DNA of 64,000 nt. Source: Madurella fahalii (lineage: Eukaryota > Ascomycota > Sordariomycetes > Sordariales). Of this stretch, positions 45,500-57,658 are shown piece after piece. The DNA is taken from the NCBI GenBank assembly GCA_029876055.1, contig CM056875.1:4985001-5049000 (forward strand), given 5' to 3'. The notes beneath the pieces were generated by a model, which saw only the letters and a program-made list of their open reading frames with translations, made no database searches and was not told the origin of the DNA. Within the stretch, counting starts at the first letter, position 1. Each line of letters begins with the position of its first letter. The translations under genes and the position numbers were made by a program.

Positions 45500-46815
45500 T
45501 ATTACTACCAGCTGCGCTGGGGTGGAGGTGGAGGTGGTAAAGTTGTGAGAAGGGATGGATCTATGGGGGAGGCGGAGGGTATGTTAATTAAAGGCACGGA
45601 AATCTGGGTAAAGTGGGAATGTAATGGACATGGAAGCTGAGCTATTGTTCGGAGAGCAGGGTTAGACGGGTTGGAAGAGGAGATGAAAGAAGGGGGTTAG
45701 CGGTGATGAGGAGTGAAGGAGGTGTCAGGGAGGAACTGCAATCCTCTAGGCAATGAGCTGCTTCATTGATCCGCCTATTACTCCAGGATTGTCCCCGAAA
45801 GTGTCGCCAGAGTATATTTCTCTTTTTTGGGGGTGGCCTAGCACTGCTCTGCTTCGGTTAACAGACGACGGCAGAGCATCAGTCCGTCTAAGTCGCCTTC
45901 CACTCTGCAAGCACAACCAGTACTGGAGGACCGTCGCAAACGTAAACAAAGTATGTGGGCAACAGCTCAATTCTCAACCGAGGCAATATATATCCACTCG
46001 GAATGATCCCAACGAGCGACCAGCCAGCCCTTCATCATAATTAACCCCCGTGAGTCCTGGATGATCACATATGTCAAAAGAACAAAAACAAAAACCAACG
46101 CCCACGAGACCGGCGAAGCAATAGCGTAGCAGCATTGTTGCCCGCCCGACATCTCAGTCCGACACGCCGTCCCAGCGATGGCGTAGCAGCACTGTCGCTG
46201 TCGAAGATGTAAAGTCAATCACACGGGAAACCCTTCGGACAGGGCGACAGCGTATCAAAACACGGATGGGGTATCATCAAAGCCAAAAGCAAACCCGCCC
46301 GCCTCCCATTTTCCCACGTGTACCCATCCCCCGTAATGAATCCAGACCAGCCAGACCGGGAGGCAATAGCGTAAAAGCATTGTTGCAACTTCCGGTCTGA
46401 AGCCCTCAAAGAGGGGGTTTTCCAAATAACGCCATTTCCATGGTTCCCAGCGATGGCGCAACGGCACTGTCGCTGTCGAGGGTATCCAGCCTCGTTATCG
46501 TTTGTTGTGTTGTCGGTTGGTTGATTGATCGAGGGAGCTTCTTGGTTGCCTTTCCTCGGATGAAAGGACCTTGGTTAACCCCGGATCTGGATATTACCGA
46601 TCTTTTTTTCTTTCTTTTTCTTTCTTTTTTTAGTCTTCTCCTTTGTGTGTTCCGAAATGATTGCGAAAGTTGCGAACAAGTGAATGTCGTGAAGCGAAGT
46701 TGTATGGAAGCGCAATTCCCACCTCCGAATTACACCCCGGGGACTGGCGATGATAGTTGACCTTCAGCAACCTCGACCACTATCCCTTTTGTCCATATCC
46801 CCCAGGCATTCGATC
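45500..46815. other. 1.3-kb convergent spacer with hairpin repeats
   Basis: It lies between convergent stop codons. It contains the four-copy 24-bp hairpin family at 46118-46473 and a T-rich tract near 46603-46632. No supported protein gene. Confidence 0.65.
46118..46473. repeat. Four copies of a 24-bp hairpin repeat in two sequence classes
   Basis: Copies lie at 46118-46141 (class A), 46175-46198 (class B), 46363-46386 (A) and 46450-46473 (B). Class A stem arms are GCAATAG and TTGTTGC plus a T; class B arms are GCGATGG and CTGTCGC. The stem is 7 bp with G-T pairs allowed, around a 10-nt loop. A/B differences at stem positions 3, 6, 18 and 22 all keep pairing (A-T to G-C, A-T to G-T, G-T to G-C). 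All other differences fall in the loop. Class B copies share flanks TCCCA and TGTCGA. Identity unknown; a small dispersed palindromic element or a structured transcript are options. Confidence 0.8.
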
Positions 46816-48639
46816 CTAAGACCGATTGCTGCCCCACAGCCGCCCAAACCCGCGCTGGTGAATTTCCCGGCGAGCAGCGCCATCCTGATACTCGTCGGTC
46901 GAGTCAGCCGCCGAGCTGCCGCTGCTGGAAATCTTGCGGCTCGGTTCGTTCCCAAAGATACGGAGCAGGGCGGTCATGACAACGCTGCTGGTGATGCTCA
47001 TACAGAGGATCCCAATCATGGTGAAGTTGCTCCGTCGGTACTGGTACGGTCCGGCGACTGCGTCCTCTGGCCAGCCCGTGTACAAAGCGTACGTGGTGGT
47101 GATGCTACCGAGGTTCCCGAGACCCGACACCAGCGCGGAAGCGGTGGCGACACCGACCTCGCGGTGGCGACGCTGGAATATCTCGCTCGTCCACGTCATA
47201 CAGATGGGAACGGTAGGCCCAAGCCCGAAGCCGACTAACAGCAGGCCGCCGTATCTTGCCCACGGATTGGATAGCGCGAACGTGACGGTGAGGAGCCCGG
47301 CGATTTGGATGCACACCGCGGCGGAGAAGAAGAGGGCGCGGTAGCGATGGAACCTGTCGGAAATAGGGGTGACCAGGAGGATTGCACAAAAGTCCATCTG
47401 CTGTGGTCAGTATCCGACCGTCGTGCGCAGGACAAAGAACTTACCATCCAAATGGGCGCAAATAACAAACTAATCTGCACGCCAGTAAACTCGGGGTTGA
47501 TCGCCGAGATGATCACGTTCCCGTACAGCTGGGTCCCGATCCCCACGCCCACAACCCCAAAGTACATCAGCGTCAGGGGCCACAGCCGCCAGTCCGTCAA
47601 CACCTGCCACAGATCCCTCAGGTTCCACGGCCGCGCATGATAAACCCTCCGCAAGTCATGATAATGCACAACCGCATCCTCATCCTTCAGGGCCTCCGGA
47701 CTGGCAGGCAGCCACCGTCCCCACCACCCCCTGACCCTCTTCTCGCCCGGGGCAAGCGGCCTATCAGGCAACCACCAGAGTAACGCGATTCCCAGCACCA
47801 CCCCTAGCAGCCCATACACCAGAAACATCCACCTAAACCCCACCAGCCCTCCCAACCCATCCATCTGCTGAAACCCCGCCGACACCAACCCCACCACGGC
47901 CGCCGAGACCTGCGACGCGGTGAAGTACATGCCAATCCTCTTCCCGGTCCTGCTCGGCGGATAAAACAGGGTCAGGTAGTACGCCATACCGGGCCACATG
48001 CCGGCCGTGACGACGCCGAGCAGGAAGCGGAGAAGCTTGACGCTCCACGCGTCGTGGACGGCGGCGAAGCAGGTGCCCACGACGCCGACAGCGGTCACGA
48101 TGCGCGCCATCCAGACGCGTGGCGAGAGCCGGCTCATGATCAGGTTCGAGGGCAGGTCGAAGACGACGTACGAGACGTAGAAGAGGGCCAGGGCCGTGGA
48201 CGTGTCGCGCGCCGAGAGGCCCAGCACCGTCGCCAGGTCGTGGCCCGCGGCGCGGTTCATGGTCTGCGCGATGCCGATGTTGGAGCGGATCGCCGAGGCG
48301 AGGAAGTAGAGCGCCCAAAAGGCCGGGATGATGCGGAGATCGAGTTTTCTGTGTTTGTGTGTGAGTGGGTGGGTGGGTGGGTGAGTGAGACGGACTGGGG
48401 TGAAAAGAAAGGGGGGGGAGGAAGGTATGAATTTATTACCGGTAGACTTGCTCGACTCGCTCAACGGAATAATCTTGGATGGGCATGGCGGATGCTGGTT
48501 TACTAGACTGTTCTTCTTGACTCTGGGTTCCGTGTCGAGCTACTGCGCTGGTAGGGGCAAGAATCCCTGTCTCACCAGCGACTGTCAAGACTTTGGCGTC
48601 GCCGTCGCCGGCTTCAACTGGACCCGGATCGTGAGCCAT
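46816..48639 (-). CDS. MFS transporter, Dal5/allantoate permease-type (anion:cation symporter family)
   Basis: Plasma-membrane symporter for small organic anions or nitrogen compounds (allantoate, ureidosuccinate, vitamins in the family); substrate unknown. Exons 48440-48639, 47445-48348 and 46816-47397, 561 aa. ATG at 48639 (MAHDPGP) is the first true ATG in frame. Splicing gives VERVEQVYR/KLDLRIIPAFWALYFL, the typical entry into helix 1. Family motifs: NRAAGHDLATVLGLSARDTSTALALFYVSYVVFDLPSNLIMSR, LRFLLGVVTAGMWPGMAYYLTLFYP, and GFRWMFLVYGLLGV. The acceptor of intron 2 is ambiguous by one CAG (47397 or 47400), which adds or drops a Gln. Twelve membrane segments are plausible. Confidence 0.93.
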
Positions 48640-49212
48640 ACTGGAACTAAGAAGCAATGGAGGCGCGTGCTAATAGTCTTTTCTGGCTACGAGTTTCCCG
48701 CTCGGGTGAGTACGCTGATGAGACGGTCTTATGTTATCGTGCGATGTGTGAGAGCGACACTTGGGAAGGGAAGGTGCAGATATTAATATGCATTCAATAG
48801 GGAGAAATTGTGGGCCGAGGTCGGAGTGGTTTAGCGCGGTTGAAGGGTTGTTGAGTGCCCGGGTTAAGCTTGGCCAAGATGCAGAAAGATAGGAATCGGA
48901 ACGGGAAACGAAACGCGGAGATGGGTTAAAAAAGAAAAAGAAAAAAAGAAATATAAACAAAAGAAAGAAAGAAATAAAGAAAAGAAAGAAACTGATTTTT
49001 GATTGAGTTGGGAAATCTCAGCTCAGAGAGACTGCATGTTTTCCCGACCCCTGAGAGAGCAAGCGGGTTATTTTTTATCTGTTGGCTCGAGCCTATCTCA
49101 ACAACGCTGCTCAGTCAAAGAGAATGATCATCGGAATATCCGTGCATTGCATCGTATACTAGCCCCATGTAAAGCCGGATCCACTTCACCACATTGAAAA
49201 AGAGACCTAGGT
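48640..49212. other. Spacer, Dal5-like transporter promoter
   Basis: About 570 bp between two minus-strand genes. A purine-only stretch (A/G with few interruptions) runs near 48928-48992. No gene seen. Confidence 0.6.
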
Positions 49213-50318
49213 TTACTCGAGAGTTGAGTAGGCATTTAGAGCGAGCTGTCCGCCGAGGTGAGCGTACAGCACAGTGCTCCCAGCTGCAATCTCTCCGTTT
49301 CTAATCATGTCCATCATCCCCGCAAGACTCTTCCCTTCATACACCGGATCCGTGATAAAGGCCTCGGTCTGGGCGCCAAACTTGATGGCATCGAGCGTCT
49401 GAGCGTCCGGAACGCCGTAGATGCCTGCGTGGTAACGGTCATCGAGGATAATGTCCGCCTCGGTGATGTCGTCCTCCTGCAGGCCGATCTTGGCTGCTGT
49501 CTTCCTGGCAATGCGCAGGACCTGGTCAAACGTCTGCTTCACCTTGGCCGAGGCGTCGATGCCTACGACCTTGCGCTTGCGGGACCCGAGTTTCTCGGTC
49601 AACTTGAAGCCGGCAACCATGCCAGCCATGGTCGAGCCCGTGACGACGCAGACGATTATCGTGTCAAAGAACACGCCCAGCTCCTTCTCCTGTGCTTCCA
49701 CCTCGAAGGCCCACCGGGCAAATCCTAGCCCGCCTAGGGGGTGGTCCGACGCTCCGGCTGGGATGTAGTACGGTTTGGACCCGGCGGCAGCAAGCTCTTC
49801 CTTGAGATTAACGAGCGTCTGCTTATGTTCGATCCCAAAGGCGGATGGGTCGAGCCGGACGTCTGCGCCCATCAGCCTCGAGAGTTGTATGTTTCCAACC
49901 TTCTCGTAGCCCTGGTCGGACCAGTTGACCCAGTGCTCCTGCACGAGGGCGACCTTGAGCCCCATCTTGGCGGCCACCGCGGCAACCTGGCGGGTGTGGT
50001 TCGACTGAACGCCGCCGATGCTAACGAGCGTGTCACACCCCTGGGCGAGCGCATCGGGGACGAGGTATCTGTCTGCCTGTCAACTAGGCGGGCGAGGGAT
50101 TCACTCGGATTGGCCACGGTACCGACTCACTCTAGTTTCCGCGTCTTGTTTCCTCCGAAAGCAAGCCCGGAGTTGCAGTCTTCCCGCTTGGCATACACCT
50201 TTACCTTGTCGCCTAGTGCCTCTGAGGTGCGGGGCAGATGCTGGATCGGAGAGGGGCCGAAGGTGAACACCTCACGTGGGATGCTCGCAAAGGGCTCGGG
50301 AAGTTGGAGGGAGGCCAT
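49213..50318 (-). CDS. 1-aminocyclopropane-1-carboxylate (ACC) deaminase
   Basis: PLP enzyme converting ACC to 2-oxobutanoate and ammonia; in fungi it supplies nitrogen or lowers plant ethylene precursor. Exons 50131-50318 and 49213-50068, 347 aa, the family length; the 62-bp intron joins [12 protein letters not shown]. The PLP lysine is Lys58 in GGNKTRKLE, and [22 protein letters not shown] holds the substrate Ser/Asn-His. Other signatures: [14 protein letters not shown] (phosphate binding) and [13 protein letters not shown] with the tyrosine expected of true ACC deaminases. D-cysteine desulfhydrase is a close relative and cannot be fully excluded. Three TTATC/GATAA sites lie within 375 bp upstream (50428, 50553, 50688), compatible with nitrogen control (inference). 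Confidence 0.92.
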
Positions 50319-52607
50319 TTTTTCCCGGGAGGGGTGCCTACCAGCCTCGGTGAGTCGATTTCGGTTGATTCCTTCTAGGCAGAGACCGCGGTACCGTGAG
50401 GGATATTCGGGGCAGTCCTGGCATTCTTATCAAGTTTGGTGGCCCTCCGGTTCGCGGAGCACCGTGTCCGCCCGGTCGCTCCCTGCCGCCTGACCGCAGC
50501 TACTCGATGATCGCCGCCCCCTCTTTGACCTTTCCCCGGGGTCCAAACCGTATTATCTCACCTTACCCAGCGTGAGATCTCAGTAGTCTTAGGGGGTAGG
50601 GATACGGGAAAGGTTTCCCGGACATCCTACCGTGTGGGTCTAACGTGCTTGGTCAGCTGTGGTGAGAGATCAGTCATTGACGATGCAGATAACGTGGACC
50701 GAATGAATTGCTTTGCAGTTGGTTATAGGGTAGACCGCGGGCAGCTGACCGAAGTGAATCCCGTCTTGGGTAACAGTTCCTAAATTGTCAGGCAGGTGTA
50801 ACTTTCGAACCCAAAAGGAGCGCTGCTCCCTGGCTGCCTAGAATGGTTGTCACAACACTTCACGGAGTCAACATCTGGGGATAGTGGAATGTGCAGTGCC
50901 GGAGGTTTACGTCTGGTATGCACTACGCATCCAGGATCGTTCTCCAGTTTCCCTGGCGTCCCTCTGCCCCGTTCTGCACTTCTCGATATCCCAAGAACCA
51001 GCGAGATTGGGCACGTCGGTGAGTCACTTGGCGCCTTTGTGGCACGCATCGACGATGTTGTAGTCCTGGTCCTGATCGGTACGGGATCTCGGGGGTGATA
51101 TTGGGTAGTACGACTCCCTCGTTGTGCAGTAAGCATTCATTTCTGACGCCAGATGAAACACCCACTCTGCTTTCAATCTTTGGAGAATCAGAGTCCTTCC
51201 TCTTAAGCTTGACTCTGCCCCAGTGTCTAAAAATAACATTGGATGACACATCAGCACGTGTGCCCCATGTAGAATATCCGACGCCATCTTCAGTCAGCCG
51301 GAACCGCCTGTCGGCCATCACTCCTTTAACTGTGCCTTGAGACGCGTCGTAGAACTGCTCGGTGTGCAAGCCATCCGAAGGCCTCACCACCTTTCCCGCT
51401 CTCCAAGCCTGCTGTGAATGCCTGGACTGACGAATCATCCTGCTCCAGATGTTGAGTAATCCCTCCTCGTCGCGGGGCGCCCGAGTGTTGGCCAGATTGA
51501 GAGGTCAAGTGCTCTGCAGGCGACCGACATACCCTTGGCCAGGCCTGCCCTGGAATTTCAGGACGCCGCAAGCATTCACACCTTGTCGAGGCCTCAGACG
51601 TGTCTTCTGGAAAATGCCATGCCATGCCAGCGCTTCGACCATGGCGATTTGCCTTGGGTGCCTGGTCGGACCCGGGCCGCAGACGCGGCTGCAAGACGTT
51701 GTCCGAATGCGCCGTGTAGAAATGCGGAGGCTGATGGCACAGGGCCAACTAATCGGTACCTTACTTATCCGAGTCATCCGCCCGGCGAGTCTGGCAAGGC
51801 CTGCAGAGCGAGCGCCGAGAAACGTTACCCTGCAACAAGGTTGTTGTGCATTGTCAGGCCCTAGTCCTGCTTGCGGCAGGCAAGGCTGCAGCCGCCAACC
51901 CAAACCCTACTCGCTCGAGCTGTGACTCACCCAGAGCCACGGCTGCCTCACAGATTCGCCCCGTTGTGTGTCAGGTCGGGAACTTTCTTATCGACTCAAC
52001 TCATCTGCCTACGGCCCGAACAATTACTAAAGGCCTGGGCTGCAACCGCCTGGCCGCCGGTGGGGTCCTTTTTTTGAGGACCAAATCGTCTTTGGTTCAA
52101 GCGTTCGTACTTGGAGTTCCGAGGTAAGATAGAATGGGCGTCCTCATCTGTGGGTCACGTGGGCTGCCCACGCAAGCACCCCCAGCTTCCCAAACTCTTG
52201 TTGGACGAACCTAAGCGCCCCCACATTCTTGTGGATCCAAGGCGCTGGGCGGGCTGCGCCCACGGGCTGAGCTTTGGCCGTCATCCTCAAAACTAAGGCA
52301 AAATCTCTAACTTGCCTTCGGCAATAGGAACTACACTCGAAAGTCGCCCAAGGCAGGCACGATCACTAATAAACCGTCGACTTCGCACTTGACGCGCCAA
52401 AGCGGCACTCTGCATCATTCTTTCCCCAGCGCTCACGCAGAGGTCGTTCCGCAGTCGCAAATAAGCACCCGACACTTCCTTTCTTGCCCAGTTCCGCGGC
52501 AAAGCAACTTCTCCGCCGCCGACCCTGCGTCGGGGCTCCCTTCCCGCCATCGAGCCCGCGAGTTCGCCTTTGGTGCAGTGCAACGCACTTGGCCGACGAC
52601 TTGGAAG
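50319..52607. other. 2.3-kb divergent spacer, ACC deaminase / C2H2 protein
   Basis: It holds both promoters. Minus-strand ORFs at 50923-51438 and 51024-51287 overlap in different frames and match nothing I recognise; a decayed gene there is possible but unproven. Confidence 0.55.
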
Positions 52608-53596
52608 ATGAGCGTGGTATACGAACCGCGGGCCTTCATTCACGAGGGCAGCTATCCACCCATCGATGACCACCACCACGATCCCACCCCGGATGCCGAC
52701 CGCTTCCCGGATCCCAGCGATGCCGTCGTCAACGAGCTTACGACAGTCGCAACATTCTCGGACGCTCCCTCGTCGTTCGTGGACACTACCGCCGAGCCCC
52801 GAATCGATCTTCCCGCCGCTACCTCGAACATTTCAAAAGAGGAATCGCCGACTGCAACAACACCCCACCGCATCAAGGCGATCCCCAAACCGGACCGCGA
52901 AGTAACGAGAAATCTGGAAGGGAAGTTTATCTGCACATGGCCAGGCTGCACCGAAGAAGCCAAGGAATTTGGGCGCAGGTGCGAGTGGAAGTGAGTTTCA
53001 AGCATCTGCACGTCAAGCTTTGCACAGAAACTGACACATGCGACAGCAAGCACATGGACAAACACGACAGGCCATACAAGTGTGCCGCCGAGGGATGTGA
53101 GAAGCTACCTGGGTTCACCTACTCTGGCGGTCTCCTGCGGCACGAACGCGAAGTGCACGGCAAGCACGGCGGCCCCAAGAACTCGTTCCACTGCCCGCAC
53201 GTCAACTGCAAGCGCCATCAGGGCAAGGGCTTCTCGCGGCAGGAGAACCTGAACGAGCACCTTCGGCGGGTGCACACGCAGAACGGTGCGGCTGTGAATG
53301 GTGGCACTGAGAACGAGACGGACGACGCGGCGAGCGACAACGCGGCGGCCGCGGCGGCTGCTGCTGCTGCTGCCGGTGGCCAGAAGCGCAAGCGTGATGA
53401 GCGGCCAGAGGAGATCGACCTGCGCGAGGAGATCAAGCGTGTGCGGCTGGAGAATGAGGAGCTGAGGAGGCAGGTGCAGGCGCAGAACCAGCAGACGGTG
53501 GTGATGATGCAAAAGATTTCGGCGCTGCAGCAGGCGCTGGAGTCGCGCATAACCGCCGTGCCCGCTGCTCCCATGGCGACGGCGCCCATGATATAA
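52608..53596 (+). CDS. C2H2 zinc-finger protein with C-terminal coiled coil
   Basis: Probable DNA-binding regulator. Exons 52608-52990 and 53047-53596, 310 aa; the 56-bp intron falls inside the first finger (CEW/NKHMDKH). The N-terminal 100 residues are acidic and disordered. Three fingers follow: CTWPGC...HMDKH, CAAEGC...HEREVH and CPHVNC...HLRRVH, each with C-x4-C spacing. After a poly-Ala run (12 Ala, GCN repeat) comes the basic QKRKRDERP and a coiled coil LREEIKRVRLENEELRRQV, extending to about residue 300, so dimerisation is likely. The order fingers, basic patch, coiled coil is found in many uncharacterised fungal C2H2 factors; the target is unknown. Confidence 0.85.
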
Positions 53597-55260
53597 CCGC
53601 CGGACGCGGAGGGGAAGTCCGGTGCAAAAGAAGACGCCGACGACGTTTTCCGTCAGCCACCAGTATCATCTACCCCCGATCTCTCCTCAGCCCGCGGCTG
53701 CTGGTTTGAAGTAACTCGTTTCTGTTTCGACGAGCCGTCTATCTCTCCTTCTATCACTACTCGGTTGTTTTCACCTTACACATGTTGCTTGGGCATTTGC
53801 ACCAATGATTCCCCTCTCTTTGATGGCTGATATTTTTTTTTTTTTTTGTTGGACGGCCATCGGACGAGCATTGCATGGCATGGAACGAGGAGTTTGGTGA
53901 TGTTTTCTAATGAACGATGGCACTTGGCTTATGAGCGGACATATATATTTCTTATTATTCTGGGTGGCGGCGTTGTTTTTGGTCGGTCAGGGCAGGGGCA
54001 TATTATGTCTAGGGATACCTTTCTACATGGTTATAAGGGCGGCCCAATGGGTTTGAAGGGCTCATATGGAACTGGAGTTTGAGGGGTTCATTCGTTGCGG
54101 ACGATAGAGATGTACTCCCGCTTCAGTCGAGTCTTAAGTTGTCTGAGTATTGAGGAGGACATTGCTATCGCTGTGAGGGTAGATAACGGGAGGGGGAATC
54201 TTTTCTGCCGTTTATGAAGAAGTATACTATAGATTGGGTTACAGTAGGTACAGTACATCTCACTCACATCCCTAAGTAAGCATCCGGCTTTATGGAAAAA
54301 AGAATAGCGCCGTTAAACCCGCTGGTCGTTTGTCATTCTGTGGCTTGACGATATCGCGTCATTGGGTTGACGTAACCCGAGGCGTGTCCGTGGCAACCCC
54401 TGCTGATGTTCCTTCCTGCCTGTTGCATCCCATCCGAACGGATCCGCAGATCACTGATGAATGGCATGCGCTAGATATGTACAATTGCCTGAGGCACCAC
54501 ATAAGTTTCGGCCTTAGCCGTCGGCTGAGGTTACCCACAGTCTTACTCGGTAAGCCCTTTGCTGTAGCATCTTAGTTCATCTTCCCTTGCTGTGTAAGCT
54601 GACCGTTACATCACTCCGCCGCCGAGTTGGAGATTTCGAGAAACCAAGGCGAACAGGATGGGTTAGCTACTTGCAGGCTTCTAAGAGTTGTTCTTATCTT
54701 CTATCTCTCTTCGGACGGCACTCGTGTCCCAGGCCCTAGGCGTATGGTCCAACCTCTACTTGTCGGTAATTTTAAGTCGTTGGCCATTTTCTGTCTTGTA
54801 TCACTAGTACCCAGTTTCTTGACGTCACATATCGACTAGCCTAGTATAGTGTTACCGGCCCGAGAGTTTGGGGCTGCTCCCGGCCCTCGGCATCCGCCCC
54901 TTGCAGCGGCAGGAAACCACCCCGCTGTGGAGACCGCGGGGTACTGTATGAACCGAGCTGGCCGGAAGCATTTAACGCTCGACGGACGGGAACGGGCCAT
55001 GATGATTTCGCAACCAGAACTGAAAACATTGCACTTGCGCATCTCAGCTTCTCACGTCGGGGGCAGCAGTTTCGGTTACCAATCCAAATTTCGACCGCCA
55101 ATCCCACATTGCCATTGTACTGTACCCAGCACGTTGATTCATCTTCATTTATCTCTCCCAATAACCCCACCCAAGCTCAAAGACATCACCAATCTCAAAC
55201 TAACCAACCCCCCCTGAGGTAAACAAGAAGAAATAAGGAGAGGAAAGAAACAAAACAACA
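53597..55260. other. 1.7-kb spacer, C2H2 gene to alpha/beta hydrolase
   Basis: Same-strand neighbours. Poly-T run near 53831-53846. No supported gene or RNA. Confidence 0.6.
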
Positions 55261-56553
55261 ATGTCCCTCGAAATCTCCTCCCTCCCCCCACCACCGCAAA
55301 TCTCTCTCCGCACCCTGCACATGGCCGGCCTCCTAGTCGACGTCTACGGCCTAGCCGAGCTGCCTCCCCACGCAACCCACGTCTCCTGCCTCTGGCTGCA
55401 CCACCAGCGGACGGGCAACAAGGAGTATATGGCCGACATCGCCGCGCGGTGCGTGGGGGCGTGGAATAACCACCACCGCTACCAGCAGCAACAGCAGGAG
55501 GGGGAGGGGGCGGAGGATAGTGGAAAAGGGGCGGGGAATGGGAAGAGGAACAGGGGATTGATTGCGCTGGCGTACGACCAGCGCAACCACGGGACGAGGC
55601 TGGTTAGTGAGCTGGCGAATGCGTCGTGGCGCGAGGGGAACGCGATGCATGCGGTGGATATGTTTGGGGTGGTGGAGGGGATGGTGGCGGATCAGATGGT
55701 CTTGATGTAAAGCCTTTTTTTTTTCTTTATTTTCTCTTCTTTATTTTTTATTACACTCCCTCCCTCTGAGTATATTCCTTCCCGGGTTGGCTGTATCGAA
55801 GGCGGATAGCTGATGGACTGAGGTATAGTGATCTAGTGGAGGGTTATCTCTTCCACGACTATGATGGCGGGGTGAAGCGGACGGTTGACCAACACCTGGC
55901 GCTGGGGGTCTCGCTGGGTGGGCACAGCGTGTGGCAGCTGATGTTTGCTGAGCCAAGGGTTGAGGCCGGGGCGGTGATTATCGGGTGTCCGGATTTTATG
56001 TGTGAGTTTACGACGGCCATTGGGAGCTGGGCGTGTCATGAGCTGACAGACGGTAGACCTGCTCTCGGACCGCGCGAGATTGTCCCGGTTAGCGACTTAC
56101 TCGGCACAAGACAACGGCGCGTCCTTTCTGGGCAGCAAGGACTTTCCGCCGTCTCTGGTGGAGGCGTGCGGCAAGAAGGACCCAAAGGGCATCTTCTTTG
56201 GTACTGCGGCCGTGCCGGACAGGGCGCCATCTGGCCCGACCGATGAAGCTGCGAGGAAGATTTTGCGAGAACGCCTGCGCGGCAAAAAGCTTCTGCTCTG
56301 CTTCGGAGGCGATGACAAGCTGGTGCCGTACCGGTGTTCGGAGCCGTTCTTGCGGTGGTTCAAGGAAGCGGCGGGGTCTTGGTTCAAAGACGAGAACGTA
56401 TCCATCGACGATAAAGTTTACCCCGGGATTGGGCATGCGTTCAGCGCCGACATGGTTACAGATTCGGTACAGTTCGTCGTGAGCGTGGTCGCGGGCGCGG
56501 GTGAGCGGACCTCGGCAGGCGGCAAGGATGAACAGCGGGTGTCCAAGATTTGA
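55261..56553 (+). CDS. Alpha/beta hydrolase family protein
   Basis: Serine hydrolase fold, substrate unknown. Exons 55261-55706, 55829-56001 and 56057-56553, 371 aa. Intron 1 (122 bp) rebuilds DQMVLIDLVEGYLFHDYDGG, intron 2 (55 bp, GTGAGT...GGTAG) rebuilds FMYLLSDRARLSRLATYSA. The nucleophile elbow is LGGHSVWQ: it has G-x-S-x but Trp in place of the usual second Gly. A likely acid is Asp in FGGDDKLVP and the His is in YPGIGHAFS. A low-complexity insert with five Gln and Gly/Glu residues (about 75-103) separates the first strands. The stop codon is only 55 bases from that of the convergent DUF218-like gene. Confidence 0.85.
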
Positions 56554-56608
56554 TGTCGACGCCAAAGCTACCTGTAGCACAACATACCAACCTTTCACCT
56601 CTGGAAAT

Positions 56609-57453
56609 CTAAACCCTGGCCCAGGGCCTCTTCCCACCATCAACAAGCGCCTCAGTTCCATCTCCAAGCACACGCACATTAACTCCACTCCTCGCCCGCT
56701 CCTCCTCATCCAAAAACAACCGCTGCTGCACACCCCAGCAATTCCTCATTCTCCGCTTCTTGGCGAGCGCCTCCCCTACTCCGTGAGGATCCTCCGCCCA
56801 CTGTCCGATTGCCAGCTGCACTCCGCGCATCGCCTCAGTCTTCTCCCCTGACTCTTCGCTTTCCAAACCCGCGGCATTAATACCAGGCGGATTGATCCCG
56901 ACAAAGTCGACCCGATCTGCTGGGAAGCCAATCGCCGCGCAGTGGCCGTCAACGAGACGGTTGCGCTTGAATCCGTGGCTGACAATAGTCAGGCGCGCGG
57001 GCCAGACTGCATGCTGGCGCCAGAATAAGATGAGCGAATAGAGGATGTTGTGGTACGAGTCTAAGGCGCGTTCTTCTAGCAAAATGCGGTCTGGGCTGGT
57101 ACCGCCTTTGGGGAGGAGGCCAAAATAGGAGTTGGCGATGGCGAGATTGTAGTAGCTTCGGGCTTCGGAAATGTCGGTTTCCTTGCGGGTTGGGCCGCTG
57201 CGCTTCGGTTAGGAAGGGAAGAGATGGAAAAGTATGGTGCAGCACGATCTGCGACTCACCCTGAAAACACCAAAACTGCGCTGTCATCATCACTCAGGGC
57301 CTTCACACCGGCCTTGATGTGCTCGATAAAGGTGGGTGTTTCGCCTCGCTTGTAGCCCTCAATCAACCACTCGGCCTCATCCCAGCCGTTCTTGGCCCCC
57401 CCCAGCCAAATCGCGTGTCCGCAGACAACGATGAGGTTGTTTGGTGGAGGCAT
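56609..57453 (-). CDS. DUF218/YdcF-like protein
   Basis: Exons 57260-57453 and 56609-57197, 260 aa, with a 62-bp intron joining LVFSG/GPTRKETDISEARSY. Start MPPPNNLIVVCGHAIWLGG is preferred because it opens directly with the DUF218 beta strand; an in-frame ATG 90 bases upstream (57543) is also present. Conserved features: VVCGHA, VLVFSGGPTR (acidic/glycine loop of the family), E-rich ILLEERALDSYHNILYSLILF, and LTIVSHGFKRNRLVDGHCAAIGFP. Bacterial relatives bind S-adenosylmethionine or act in envelope biology; the fungal role is unknown. Confidence 0.8.
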
Positions 57454-57658
57454 GGCGGATGTGCAGCGTGATGTGATAGCGTCCGGTGTCGGTTGAGTTG
57501 GACTTTGATTGACCGCTTTTGCGGGAAATAAGCGTGAAATCATGTGATGTCAAAGACCGACCGGTGGAATATGGATTGTCTGGCTGCCGGGTAGTTACGA
57601 TGTGGACATTACAGAGTAATGGTGCGGCTTCACAGCTGCAACCCCTTTCTGGCGGGTT

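Noticed and set aside
46440..46760. 106-codon plus-strand ORF with a hydrophobic stretch
   Set aside because: Hydrophobicity comes from a TTT/CTT-rich tract; it starts inside the hairpin repeat region and has no family motif.
50806..50830. TTCGAAC sequence resembling a tRNA T-loop on the minus strand
   Set aside because: The 5-bp stem does not pair; no cloverleaf.
50923..51438. Possible decayed gene upstream of ACC deaminase
   Set aside because: Two overlapping ORFs in different frames, no family resemblance and no splice model that gives a coherent protein.
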